This document shows positions 8,538 to 17,047 of a stretch of 64,000 nucleotides of DNA, piece after piece. The notes under the pieces were generated by a model, which saw only the letters and a program-made list of their open reading frames with translations, was not told the origin of the DNA and did no database searches. The position numbers and the translations under genes were made by a program. The DNA is from Olsenella_L sp051876355 (GTDB lineage Bacteria; Actinomycetota; Coriobacteriia; Coriobacteriales; Atopobiaceae), in contig JBJEHU010000038.1 of the NCBI GenBank assembly GCA_051876355.1, forward strand, positions 35,187-99,186, given 5' to 3'. Positions within the stretch are counted from its first letter, which is position 1, and every line of letters starts with the position of its first letter.

Positions 8538-9368
8538 ATGAATATTGAAGAGCTTGGTGCTTGTCTCGACAACGTGCGCAAAGCATCGCCTCTCGTGCAC
8601 TGCATCACGAACTATGTCACGGTGAATGACTGCGCAAATGCGGTCCTCGCAATCGGCGCATCTCCGATCATGAGCGACGAACCGGACGACGTGGAGGATA
8701 TCACCTCGATCTGCAATGGCCTCGACCTCAACATCGGCACCCTGAACCACAGGAGCATCGATGGGATGGACCATGCGGCAGCAAAGGCAGCGTCCTTGGG
8801 CCATGCAATCGTGCTCGACCCGGTCGGTGCCGGTGCCTCGAAGCTCCGCACTGAGACGGCGCGCCATCTTCTCGACACGTATCATCCCCAGCTGGTCCGT
8901 GGCAACATGAGCGAGATCCGTGCGCTCGGTGGCGCCTCCGCTTCGACCCGTGGCGTCGATGTCTCTGCTGCCGATGCCGCAAATGAGGACAACCTCTCCG
9001 AGGCTGCTGCCTTCGTGGCTGGTCTTGCCAAGGCATGGAAGTGCACGGTTGCCGTCACCGGTGCCATCGATATCGTGAGCGACGGCACAAGGACCTGTGC
9101 CATCAGGAATGGCGTGCCTATGATGGGCCGCATCACGGGCACGGGCTGCATGCTCTCGGCAATGCTTCCGGCCTTCCTCGCTGCGAACGACGATGTGTAT
9201 GCCGCAAGCGTGGCCGGCATCTCTATGATGGGCATCTGCGGCGAGAAGGCACGTGCCCGCATGGCAGGGGAGGACGGCACGGGATCGTTCCGTACCTACC
9301 TGATCGATGCGCTCTCGAACATCCAGGGCAAAGACCTTGTGGCAGCTGCAAAGGTGGCCGATCTCTGA
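8538..9368 (+). CDS. thiM: Hydroxyethylthiazole kinase ThiM
   Basis: 276 residues from ATG 8538, with AAGGAG nine bases upstream. ThiM phosphorylates the salvaged thiazole alcohol HET. Signatures are the N-terminal PLVHCITNYVTVNDCANA (substrate site), DPVGAGASKLR, and the ATP-site GRITGTGCMLSA with the catalytic Cys of the ribokinase-like fold. Its stop overlaps the thiE start by one base, implying coupled translation. Its presence, with no thiazole synthesis genes in this operon, points to thiazole salvage. Confidence 0.95.
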   Translation: MNIEELGACLDNVRKASPLVHCITNYVTVNDCANAVLAIGASPIMSDEPDDVEDITSICNGLDLNIGTLNHRSIDGMDHAAAKAASLGHAIVLDPVGAGASKLRTETARHLLDTYHPQLVRGNMSEIRALGGASASTRGVDVSAADAANEDNLSEAAAFVAGLAKAWKCTVAVTGAIDIVSDGTRTCAIRNGVPMMGRITGTGCMLSAMLPAFLAANDDVYAASVAGISMMGICGEKARARMAGEDGTGSFRTYLIDALSNIQGKDLVAAAKVADL

Positions 9369-10057
9369 TGGCAGAGAATGCAAAGCTCGGACCCTGCCAG
9401 CGCGGTCCCTGGTCTGCCGAGGCCATCAGGAAGAGCATGCTCTGCTACGCCGTGACGGACCGGGCATGGCTCGGCGGAAGAACGCTTGCCTCCTGCGTCG
9501 AGGAGGCTATCCAGGGCGGTGCCACGTTCATCCAGCTCCGCGAGAAGAAGGCATCTGAGGAAGAGACAGAAAAGCTCGCCTTGGAGCTCAAGGCAATCTG
9601 CGCCGAACACAATGTCCCCTTTGTGCTCGACGACGATGTCGAGCTTGCGAAGAAGGTAGGTGCTGACGGCGTGCATGTGGGCCAGGAAGACCTTGCCTGC
9701 AGCCAGGCCCGCGAGATTCTGGGTGAGGACGCAATCATCGGCGTCTCGGCGCAGACCGTGGACGAGGCCATGGCTGCCTGGAAGGCAGGCGCCGACTATC
9801 TCGGGGTGGGAGCCCTTCATCCGACGCCGACAAAGCCCGATGCGGTCGATGTGACGTATGAGGAGCTCACGCGCATCTGCGCTGCCGTCCCCATTCCTGT
9901 CATCGGTATCGGCGGCGTCGATGCAAAGACGGCCCACGAGCTCAAGGGTACCGGTGTCGCTGGAGGTGCAGTCGTCTCTGCCATCTTCGCAGCCGATGAC
10001 TGCCGCAAAGCTACCGAGGAGCTCAAGGCAGAGCTTGCAAAGGTCGTCTCCGCATGA
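9368..10057 (+). CDS. thiE: Thiamine-phosphate synthase ThiE
   Basis: 229 residues from the ATG that overlaps the thiM stop. ThiE joins HMP pyrophosphate with HET phosphate to make thiamine phosphate. The TIM-barrel signatures are IQLREK (pyrophosphate binding), VPFVLDDD, GADGVHVGQED, YLGVGALHPTPTKP and VIGIGGVDAK. The Asp in LDDD is usually Asn in LIND, a mild departure. A leading stretch of about 20 residues precedes the normal N-terminus. Its last codon overlaps the thiD start (ATGA). Confidence 0.94.
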   Translation: MAENAKLGPCQRGPWSAEAIRKSMLCYAVTDRAWLGGRTLASCVEEAIQGGATFIQLREKKASEEETEKLALELKAICAEHNVPFVLDDDVELAKKVGADGVHVGQEDLACSQAREILGEDAIIGVSAQTVDEAMAAWKAGADYLGVGALHPTPTKPDAVDVTYEELTRICAAVPIPVIGIGGVDAKTAHELKGTGVAGGAVVSAIFAADDCRKATEELKAELAKVVSA

Positions 10058-10821
10058 AGGCGGTCCTTGCTATAGCAGGGCTCGACAGCTCGGGCGGGGC
10101 AGGCCTTGCCCAAGACGTGGCTACCATCGTGAGCTTGGGCCTTCATTCCAAGGTGGCAGCCACGGCCGTGACAGCGCAGTCGCTTGCGGCGGTGCATGCC
10201 ATCACCCCGCTTCCGCCCGAACTCGTGGAGCAGCAGATCCATGCTGCCTTCGAGGACCTTGCTCCCTCTGCCGTGAAGATCGGCATGCTCGGGACAGGCG
10301 AGATCGCAGCGGATGTGGCCAAGAGCCTGGCTGAGCTCCATGCCAGAAACATCGTCGTCGATCCGGTATTGGCTTCGACGACAGGAGCGCTTCTGCTCGA
10401 GGAGGGCGCAGAGGATGCACTCTTCTCCCTCTTCCGTCTGGCTCGGGTCATGACGCCAAACGTGCCGGAAGCGGAGAAGCTCCTGGGTCATGAGATTTCT
10501 GGCTGTCAGGGCATGGAGGAGGCAGCACGTGCGCTCAGGCAGCGCTTCGGCTGCGCGGTCCTTCTCAAAGGCGGACATCTCGGCCTTGCTGAGGACTGCC
10601 TTGCAGAGAACGCAGGCACAAAGTGGATTGGTGTTCCCGCTGTTGCCGGAGGCTCTGCCCATGGCACGGGCTGCATGCTCTCAAGCGCTATCGCTTCCGA
10701 GCTGGCGCTTGGAAGAAGCCTGCCCGATGCGGTGCAGGAGGCAAAGCTCGTGCTCAGGCATGGGCTCGAAACGAAAGCTGTCCTTCCGGAAGGTGCCTAT
10801 CTCGGCCTTCCCCGCTCCTAG
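10054..10821 (+). CDS. thiD: HMP/HMP-phosphate kinase ThiD
   Basis: 255 residues, starting in the ATGA overlap with thiE. ThiD phosphorylates HMP and HMP-P to HMP-PP for ThiE. The family features are AIAGLDSSGGAGLAQD at the N-terminus, TAVTAQSL, VKIGMLGT, VVDPVLAST, VMTPNVPEAEKLLG and a C-terminal GSAHGTGCMLSSAIAS ATP site. It closes the operon: together the four proteins make thiamine phosphate from AIR plus exogenous thiazole. A final kinase and the thiazole branch, if any, must be elsewhere. Confidence 0.95.
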   Translation: MKAVLAIAGLDSSGGAGLAQDVATIVSLGLHSKVAATAVTAQSLAAVHAITPLPPELVEQQIHAAFEDLAPSAVKIGMLGTGEIAADVAKSLAELHARNIVVDPVLASTTGALLLEEGAEDALFSLFRLARVMTPNVPEAEKLLGHEISGCQGMEEAARALRQRFGCAVLLKGGHLGLAEDCLAENAGTKWIGVPAVAGGSAHGTGCMLSSAIASELALGRSLPDAVQEAKLVLRHGLETKAVLPEGAYLGLPRS

Positions 10822-10833
10822 CGGGCAGTGCTG

Positions 10834-10855
10834 AGGCAGGCTTCCTCCTCTGCCT
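10834..10855 (+). terminator. Weak hairpin after thiD
   Basis: A 6-bp stem (AGGCAG with CTGCCT) and 10-base loop lie 13 bases after the thiD stop, with only a short T/C tail. It is the best terminator candidate seen; the remaining bases to 11081 show no gene or other signal. Confidence 0.3.
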
Positions 10856-11081
10856 TCTGGCTCAGGTCTCATTCCTGCATGGCTGCCTGTCAAGCAGGGG
10901 AAGGGCATCCGATTCTCAGGATGCTTCGAGCTTTGCGCGTGCGGCATGGTGCTGGATACGGCTCTGCATCGGCTCCATTGGGGCGGGTATCCTCACGTCA
11001 CGGCCAAGCGGCACAGGGCAGCTCATCGGGGCTGCGGAGCTAAAAGGCGCTCCAGCTGCTGGCTCATCGGAGGCGAGTGAG

Positions 11082-11372
11082 ATGCTTCTGCTCGTTGTCG
11101 TTTTCGTCCTTCTGCTCGTGGTGGGCTTCCAGCTTCTCCGCGGACTCTTCTTCCGTGGCGGCATGGGCGGATGGGGCCGTCCGTTCTGGGGCGACTGGTT
11201 CGGTGGCTGGGGAGGAGGTCCTGGCTGGGGAGGACCTGGCATGCGTGGCGGCTGGGGACCTGAAGGCGGGCCTCGTGGCCCTCATGGTGGTCCGGATGGC
11301 AGGGGGCCGGGAGGTCCTGATGGCCGTGGCGGCCATGGCGGAGGCCCAGGAGGCCCGGGCATGCGCGCCTAG
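11082..11372 (+). CDS. Small single-pass membrane protein with Gly/Pro-rich tail
   Basis: 96 residues from ATG 11082 (GGAGG eight bases upstream). Residues 1-20 form one hydrophobic helix (LLLVVVFVLLLVVGFQLL). The rest is Gly, Pro, Trp, Arg and Asp in loose GGP/GGW repeats, with no hydrophobic core. The topology suggests an N-terminal anchor with a disordered tail. I do not recognise a family. A strong terminator follows. Low-complexity coding of this kind can be spurious, but the start, RBS and terminator favour a real gene. Confidence 0.55.
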   Translation: MLLLVVVFVLLLVVGFQLLRGLFFRGGMGGWGRPFWGDWFGGWGGGPGWGGPGMRGGWGPEGGPRGPHGGPDGRGPGGPDGRGGHGGGPGGPGMRA

Positions 11373-11393
11373 ATACGAGCTGCAAGGATTGAA

Positions 11394-11424
11394 AGCAGCG
11401 CCAGCTCTTGCGGCTGGCGCTGCT
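11394..11424. terminator. Bidirectional terminator between convergent genes
   Basis: A perfect 12-bp stem (AGCAGCGCCAGC with GCTGGCGCTGCT), loop TCTTGCG, then TCTTATCT on the plus strand. It serves the Gly-rich gene and possibly the convergent gene that ends at 11431. Confidence 0.75.
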
Positions 11425-11430
11425 TCTTAT

Positions 11431-12984
11431 CTATCGGTCTGCCTTGGCCCAGGGAGATGCGAGCCCATGCACGGCTAGGTCGACGGCGCGGTAGGCGCCG
11501 TTGTAGATTCCCATCCGGTTCGCGTCCTCGATGCGGCTCAGCATGAACGAGATGAGGCCCCTATCATGCTGGAAGGAGTCGATCATTGCGAGGACCTCTT
11601 CGGTCCTGTCCATCTCATACGTGCCGTCGCCGACCTCGGCCGCACGGATCGCTCCCCATGCCTCATGGCCGCCGATGCGGTGGATCATGAGCTTCGGGAT
11701 CGGATAGAACGAGAACTCGCTTGGCTTCGTGACGAGGATGTCGGAGCAGTGCATGAGGACATTCGAGCTGTAGACGGCAGAGAAGATGTCTTCGTCGCAG
11801 AAGGCATGGATGCCGCCAGCATCTCCTGCATAGGCTGCCTTCGCGAACGCTTCCGTGCCGGCAAAGTCGCTGAAGTGGGTCTCTGCCATAGCGCTGAGGC
11901 CATCGACGGTCTTAACGAGGGCCTCCCACACATCCCGATGGTCGCCGACATTGATGAAGACCGAGGCTTCGCCACGCTTCACGTAAGGGATGAGGTGGGA
12001 GACGATAGCGGCAAAGAGCTCCTGCTGCGCGCCGGCTCCACCGACGGAGAGAAGGTAGCGGACAGGTCCACCTCCGAGTACGCGCTCGCGGCGCCTCCTG
12101 CAGTCTTCCGGTATCGCAGAGACGAGCTCGTGATCGACATAGTGGCCCACATAGAAGAGTGCATCTTCGGGCATCGGGGAGAGCTGGCGCTTCGGGTCCA
12201 TGCCGCGCAGCTCGTGGTAGCCGAGATAGGCGCTCGGCGTCTGGACCGTGTGGATCGAACCTTCCGCGAGATGCAGCGCCATCGGCCAGTTGTCGGGAAT
12301 CGCGTTCACGACATGAGTCATCCCTGCATGCACGGCTGCCTGGGCGCACCATGCATGCGTGCCGATGAACGGCGTGTCTTTTGCGATATCGTGGAAGAGC
12401 GGCACGCAGAGCTCGGATGCCTTCTGGTCGCCGGCGTTGTAGGAGAGCTTGCGGAAGCCTTCGCTGTTGAGCGGCTCCCAGAAGAGCTTGTTGAAGAGCG
12501 GGATCTGCTGCGAGACCTTCGAGCCCTTCGAGTAGAGGCTGTTCTGGTAGGCAATGACAGAAGAGCCGGTCGAGCCTTTGAAAGAGGCAAGGTCGAACCA
12601 GTAGGGCGTGTATCCCATCGCATGCGCAGCTGATGCCATTGCCATTGCAATCCGGTAGTGGCCGAATCCCATGCGGATGTTGCCGACAATGACCGGAGCG
12701 CCGTGCGCATCTGCTGCCGTCACGGGAGTCTCGGGAGGGAGCGTGGCAGAGGCGGCATCGGCCTTGATATCGAAGGGAGTGCCTGCCTTCGAGAGGACGA
12801 GGTTTCTTACGCCGAGTGCATCTGCGATCACGGGCACCGGCTCTGCAGCAAGGTGGTAGATTGTCTTGGAGTCATCGCCGAAGCGTTTCTCGAAGCGTTC
12901 CTTGGAGCGGACGGCCTTCTCATAGGTGCGCTCGTCCTGGACATTGCCGAAGGCGCTCTTCGCCCGGTCTTCGTCTCTCTCCAT
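11431..12984 (-). CDS. Uncharacterised GT-B-like protein (MurG/MGDG-synthase-like features)
   Basis: 517 residues; AGGAGG lies six bases before the ATG. I do not recognise a named family. Two segments recall GT28-type glycosyltransferases: an N-terminal NIRMGFGHYRIAMAMASAA (Gly-rich loop with His, near residue 100) and a C-terminal CSDILVTKPSEFSFYPIP followed by GGHEAWGA (near residue 435), like the donor-site motifs of MurG and MGDG synthases. Between them lies a second Rossmann-like start, VRYLLSVGGAGAQQELFA. No signal peptide or membrane helix is seen. It is divergent from a TetR gene, with two palindromic operators between them, so it is very probably TetR-controlled. Function as a transferase is inference. 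Confidence 0.6.
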   Translation of the reverse strand: MERDEDRAKSAFGNVQDERTYEKAVRSKERFEKRFGDDSKTIYHLAAEPVPVIADALGVRNLVLSKAGTPFDIKADAASATLPPETPVTAADAHGAPVIVGNIRMGFGHYRIAMAMASAAHAMGYTPYWFDLASFKGSTGSSVIAYQNSLYSKGSKVSQQIPLFNKLFWEPLNSEGFRKLSYNAGDQKASELCVPLFHDIAKDTPFIGTHAWCAQAAVHAGMTHVVNAIPDNWPMALHLAEGSIHTVQTPSAYLGYHELRGMDPKRQLSPMPEDALFYVGHYVDHELVSAIPEDCRRRRERVLGGGPVRYLLSVGGAGAQQELFAAIVSHLIPYVKRGEASVFINVGDHRDVWEALVKTVDGLSAMAETHFSDFAGTEAFAKAAYAGDAGGIHAFCDEDIFSAVYSSNVLMHCSDILVTKPSEFSFYPIPKLMIHRIGGHEAWGAIRAAEVGDGTYEMDRTEEVLAMIDSFQHDRGLISFMLSRIEDANRMGIYNGAYRAVDLAVHGLASPWAKADR

Positions 12985-13013
12985 GGATTTCCTCCTTGAC
13001 GGGTGGCAGATAC

Positions 13014-13053
13014 ATTGATAGTCTGACTATCAATGTGATAGACAGACTATCAC
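13014..13053. promoter_or_regulatory. Two adjacent palindromic TetR operators
   Basis: Operator 1 (13014-13034) has arms ATTGATAGTC and GACTATCAAT around a central T. Operator 2 (13035-13053) has GTGATAG and CTATCAC around ACAGA. Both share the core TGATAG-N5-CTATCA and abut without a gap. They lie between the divergent GT-B-like and TetR genes, 24 bases before the TetR start, and overlap the likely promoters of both. Confidence 0.85.
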
Positions 13054-13077
13054 TCACACCGCAAAGGAGTCAAGAAC

Positions 13078-13758
13078 ATGGCATATGCCGGCCGGAACGC
13101 AAGCCTCATGAAGCGGGGGATGCGGGACCTTTCGGAATCTGCCGAAGAGAGCCGCGATGCCCATATCGTGGCCTGCGCCGCGGCGCTCTTCCTGAAGGAC
13201 GGGCTTGGACAGGTCAGGATGACCGATATTGCCGATGCGGCAGGCGTAGGGGTGGCCACGCTCTACCGCCGCTTCCAGACAAAGACGAATCTTGCAATAG
13301 CGGCAGCGACGCTCCTCTGGCGGCGCTTCAATGACCGAATCATGGAGATCGTCGAGTCGGACCGCTTCCTTGCCATGTCTGGCGCAGACCGCCTCGAATG
13401 CCTGCTGCGCGAATATGCAGCGCACTATGTCGCGAACCGCGAGTTCGTGCGCTTCCTCGACGACTTCGACCACCTGATGCTTGCGGAAAGCATTGACGCC
13501 GACGCGCTTGCAGCATATGGGCGCGAGGTCGATTCCTTCTATCTCATCTTCATCGACGCCTACCAGCTCGGCGTTGCCGATGGCACGGTCAGGCAGATCG
13601 ACGACTTCAGGACGTTCTACCGCACCGTTGCCCATGCGCTCATGGGCCTGGCAGAGAAGCGCTTCCGGGGCGATGTGATCCCCTCCGACCGCTTCGAGGA
13701 GGATCCTTCGGAGCTTGTCTGCCTCGTGGATATGGCTGTGCGTTTCGTCAGGATCTAG
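13078..13758 (+). CDS. TetR-family transcriptional regulator
   Basis: 226 residues; AAAGGAG lies upstream of the ATG. The DNA-binding domain spans residues about 22-72, with HIVACAAALFLKDGLGQVRM and the helix-turn-helix TDIADAAGVGVATLYRRFQTKTNL. The C-terminal ligand and dimer domain is all-helical and typical in length. Adjacent palindromes upstream are its probable operators, so it likely represses itself and the divergent GT-B-like gene. The GPH transporter begins 27 bases downstream, so it may also control the alpha-galactoside genes. Confidence 0.9.
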   Translation: MAYAGRNASLMKRGMRDLSESAEESRDAHIVACAAALFLKDGLGQVRMTDIADAAGVGVATLYRRFQTKTNLAIAAATLLWRRFNDRIMEIVESDRFLAMSGADRLECLLREYAAHYVANREFVRFLDDFDHLMLAESIDADALAAYGREVDSFYLIFIDAYQLGVADGTVRQIDDFRTFYRTVAHALMGLAEKRFRGDVIPSDRFEEDPSELVCLVDMAVRFVRI

Positions 13759-13785
13759 AGGGGTTCCTTGTCAGGAAGGATTTCC

Positions 13786-15165
13786 ATGGATACGAGACCG
13801 CTTGCAGATGGGAAGACCATCCGTCTCTTCGCAATCGGACAGCTTGGCTGGGCCATACTTTCGGGCATCATCAGCAACTGGCTCGTGTACTACTACATGC
13901 CGTCCGATACGTTGGTAGCAGAGGGCATGCCGGTCTTCATCACGCAGGGCATCGTCTGCGCCGGCCTCACGGTCATTGGCATCATCACGGGCTGTGGGCG
14001 CCTGCTCGATGGCTTCATCGATCCCTTCATCGCCTCGAAGTCGGACTCCCTTGCGAACCCTTACGGCAGGAGGATCCCGTTCATGAGGAGAGCGGCGATA
14101 CCATTCGCGGCGATGACGGTGCTCGTGTTCGTGCTTCCTGGCACCTCGTCCGCTGTCGCGAACAACGTCCTGCTCTTTATCTGCCTCATGCTCTTTTACA
14201 TCACGCTCTCGCTCTACTGCACGCCGTTCAATGCCCTGATTCCTGAGCTCGGACGCACGCAGGAGCTCCGGATCAACATCTCGACCTACATCTCCGTCAC
14301 GTATTTCATCGGTACGGCCGTGGCCTATCTCGTGACGATGATTTCGGGCATGCTCGAGCCGGCACTGGGGCCTGCCAATGCATTCCGTGCAACAGTTGCT
14401 GTCTTGGCCGTGATTGCTGCCATCTGCCTGCTCGTCGCTGCCTTCGGGATCGACGAGGTCAAGTACGCCGATACGCAGCCGAGCTCGACTCCCATGGGGC
14501 AGTCTGTCGTGAAGACGTTCAAGAACCGCGAGTTCCAGATCTTCGAAGGATCCGATGTCCTCTACTGGGTCTCGATCACGATGTTCCAGACCGGCCTTCC
14601 GTACTACATCACGGAGCTCATGGGCTTCGATGACTCCTGGACGTTCGTGTTCTTCGCCGCAATGACCGTGATATCGCTTCTGTTCTATGCGCCGGTGAAC
14701 GTGCTTGCGAAGAAGATGGGCAAGAAGAAGCTTGTCGCGTTCGCCTTTTTCTTCTTCTGCCTCGCCTTTGCCGTGACAGCTGCCTGCGGCCAGTTCGGCA
14801 TCCCCTCGCTTGTCTGGGGCATCCTCGTCGCCGTGCTTGCAGCCGTGCCCATGGCCATACTTGGCATCCTGCCGCAGGCGGTGCTCGCCGATATCGCAGA
14901 AGCCGATGCCGTGACGACAGGAGAGAACCGCGAAGGCATGTTCTATGCGGCGCGTACATTCAGCATGACCTTGGGACAGACGCTTGCGATGATCCTCTTC
15001 ACATCGCTCTCGACCATGGCGGGAGGGCAGATGGGCTACCGCCTCACGGCGCTTGTAGCGACCGCGTTCTGCCTTGTGGCAGGACTCGTCTTCACGCATT
15101 ACCACGAGCGCAAGGTGCTTGCCGCTATCAGAGGGCCGGATGGCGCTGCCAAGGAGGCCAGGTAG
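13786..15165 (+). CDS. GPH (MelB-like) sugar:cation symporter
   Basis: 459 residues with about twelve membrane segments. I start it at ATG 13786, which has AGGAAGG six bases upstream, rather than at the TTG 18 bases earlier. GPH signatures are visible: GRLLDGFIDPFIASKSDS after helix 2, with the acidic residues that bind the cation, the basic PYGRRIPFMRR loop, and YCTPFNALIPEL in helix 5. The protein would import a galactoside or related glycoside with Na+ or H+. The GH36 gene follows after one base, so an alpha-galactoside such as melibiose or raffinose is the likely substrate. Confidence 0.88.
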   Translation: MDTRPLADGKTIRLFAIGQLGWAILSGIISNWLVYYYMPSDTLVAEGMPVFITQGIVCAGLTVIGIITGCGRLLDGFIDPFIASKSDSLANPYGRRIPFMRRAAIPFAAMTVLVFVLPGTSSAVANNVLLFICLMLFYITLSLYCTPFNALIPELGRTQELRINISTYISVTYFIGTAVAYLVTMISGMLEPALGPANAFRATVAVLAVIAAICLLVAAFGIDEVKYADTQPSSTPMGQSVVKTFKNREFQIFEGSDVLYWVSITMFQTGLPYYITELMGFDDSWTFVFFAAMTVISLLFYAPVNVLAKKMGKKKLVAFAFFFFCLAFAVTAACGQFGIPSLVWGILVAVLAAVPMAILGILPQAVLADIAEADAVTTGENREGMFYAARTFSMTLGQTLAMILFTSLSTMAGGQMGYRLTALVATAFCLVAGLVFTHYHERKVLAAIRGPDGAAKEAR

Positions 15166-15166
15166 C

Positions 15167-16774
15167 ATGAACGGCTGTGCCCACATCGCAGCGGAGCCTG
15201 CCTGGGAGCTTGTCTGGGCCGATGGGGCAGGCAAGGAGACGGTCTCGCCGATCCTTTCCGCCTCAGCCCATGAGCATCCGTTCGAAGCCGAGCTCGAGGA
15301 GGGGGCAGACGGCTGCCGGCTCTGGATTGAAGCGCAGGAACCGCTCCGGATCGTCTCTGTCAGAGCAGCGCTCAGGCCTGACGTGAAGGCAGCCAAGGCG
15401 CTCTTCCTCAATGGCTACAACTCGTGGACCGATTCATGCGAACGGGCGCTCGACGCTGCAATGGTCGGCCTTGCCCATACGCCGAAGGCAGCCATCCGCC
15501 ACTGGGTGCTCGATGCCTCGGGCGACTACCGCTTCTGTGCACAGGATGCACGGGCGGGGCACCAGCACGGCGAAGGCTATGGCTACCTGCGCTACGGCGA
15601 AGGCGTGCTCCTCTTCGGAGAATGCCTGCCCGATCTCGGTGTCACGACAATCGAGGAGGACCTCGAGGCGGGAGAGCTCCGCCTTGCGAAGGAAGGGCCT
15701 GTGCGCATGGTCGAACCAGGCGAGCGCATCTGCGTCTTTGCGCTCTGCCTTATCGAAGGCGCTCTGGATGAGGTCATCTCGCACTTTGTCGGATGCACGG
15801 GAAAGAGCAGGCGCGAGGCCAGGCCTCTGGTCGGCTACACGAGCTGGTACAGGCACTACGGCGATATCGACGAGGGAAAGCTCGTGCACGACCTCGCGGG
15901 AGTCAAGGAAGCTCTTTCCGGCAAGGTGCCTGAAGGGGCGCTGCCGGTCTTCCAGATCGATGACGGATACACGAAGGTGGGGGACTGGACGCATCCGAGC
16001 CAGGAGCGCTTTCCTCATGGCATGAAATCCATGGCAGAGAAGATTGCTTCGGCAGGCCTTCTGCCGGGGCTCTGGATAGCGCCTTTCGTGTGCGAGAAGG
16101 ACTCCACACTTTTCCATGAGCACGAGGATTGGCTCCTGCATGATGCAGAAGGCAATCCTGTCATGAGCGGCTCCCACTGGTCGGGAGGCTATGCGCTCGA
16201 TACGCTGAATCGAGAGGTCCGGGACTACGTCCATGAAGTGCTTTCGACAGCAGCAGGCACGTGGGGATTCCGACTTCTCAAGCTCGACTTCCTCTATGCC
16301 GCAGCGCTTCTTCCTCATGGCGGGAAGAACCGGGGCGAGCTCATGGCAGATGCACTCGATCTCCTGCGCGATTCTGTGCCGGAAGGCACGCTCTTCGATT
16401 TCTGCGGCGTTCCCATCATGAGCGCAATCGGTCGCACCGAGTACTGCCGCATCGGCTGCGATGTGGGGCTCGACTGGGATGGCGCGCTTTATATGCGGAT
16501 ATCGGGACGCGAGCGCGTGAGCACGAAGAATGCGCTCGGCAACATCTGGGGGCGTTCGCACCTCGACGGCGTGGCATTCCTGAACGATCCTGATGTCTTC
16601 TTCCTGAGGGACGACGTGAAGCTTACGTCTGAGCAGAAGAGGGCGCTCCTCGAGGCTGATGCCGCATGTGGAAGCGTCCTCTTCACGTCGGACGATATGG
16701 GTGCCTGGAGCAAGGATGCAGAGCGGACCTTCGAAGAGGCGCTGCATACGTTCGCATCGAGAAAGCGCGGCTAG
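15167..16774 (+). CDS. GH36-type alpha-galactosidase (short form)
   Basis: 535 residues from ATG 15167 with AAGGAGG nine bases upstream, translationally close to the symporter. The clan GH-D barrel is clear: FQIDDGYTKVGDW (residues 262-274), a nucleophile Asp374 in LKLDFLY and an acid/base Asp432 in CRIGCDVGLDW. It is about 200 residues shorter than canonical GH36 enzymes, with a reduced N-terminal beta domain. No signal peptide is present, so it hydrolyses imported galactosides in the cytoplasm. Specificity for alpha-galactose is inferred from family and the MelB-like partner; related short GH36 proteins can differ. Confidence 0.8.
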   Translation: MNGCAHIAAEPAWELVWADGAGKETVSPILSASAHEHPFEAELEEGADGCRLWIEAQEPLRIVSVRAALRPDVKAAKALFLNGYNSWTDSCERALDAAMVGLAHTPKAAIRHWVLDASGDYRFCAQDARAGHQHGEGYGYLRYGEGVLLFGECLPDLGVTTIEEDLEAGELRLAKEGPVRMVEPGERICVFALCLIEGALDEVISHFVGCTGKSRREARPLVGYTSWYRHYGDIDEGKLVHDLAGVKEALSGKVPEGALPVFQIDDGYTKVGDWTHPSQERFPHGMKSMAEKIASAGLLPGLWIAPFVCEKDSTLFHEHEDWLLHDAEGNPVMSGSHWSGGYALDTLNREVRDYVHEVLSTAAGTWGFRLLKLDFLYAAALLPHGGKNRGELMADALDLLRDSVPEGTLFDFCGVPIMSAIGRTEYCRIGCDVGLDWDGALYMRISGRERVSTKNALGNIWGRSHLDGVAFLNDPDVFFLRDDVKLTSEQKRALLEADAACGSVLFTSDDMGAWSKDAERTFEEALHTFASRKRG

Positions 16775-16910
16775 CTCTGGGAATGTATGCGGCAAGCACG
16801 CGGCAATATCAGAGCGTAGCACCCGAGCACACCTGTGCCTCTGTGCATCTGGGGTGCCGCTGCGCACCGAAGCCGGCACGCCTGGCACGCCCTGTCACTT
16901 CCTGCAGGAC

Positions 16911-16916
16911 TATAAT
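16911..16916 (+). promoter_or_regulatory. Perfect -10 hexamer upstream of the GH3 gene
   Basis: TATAAT lies 131 bases before the GH3 start. No good -35 hexamer is at the proper distance. The rest of 16775-17047 shows no gene. Confidence 0.35.
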
Positions 16917-17047
16917 TCATAAAGCTGAATAGCGCCTGCCGAAAATGAGCTCATGCATGCCGCAGAAGCTTCCTGAGTGGGTAACAGGAAAAAGACCTGA
17001 TAGCGGCAGGGCGGGTGCGGGCGCGCTGTCTGGACAAGGAGGCGGCA

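Noticed and set aside
7015..8586. Long minus-strand open frame opposite thiC
   Set aside because: Low-complexity, His/Arg/Asp-rich product that mirrors the GC-rich thiC codons; no RBS or family.
13771..15411. 546-codon minus-strand frame opposite the GPH symporter
   Set aside because: Shadow of the real gene; composition is that of an antisense frame.
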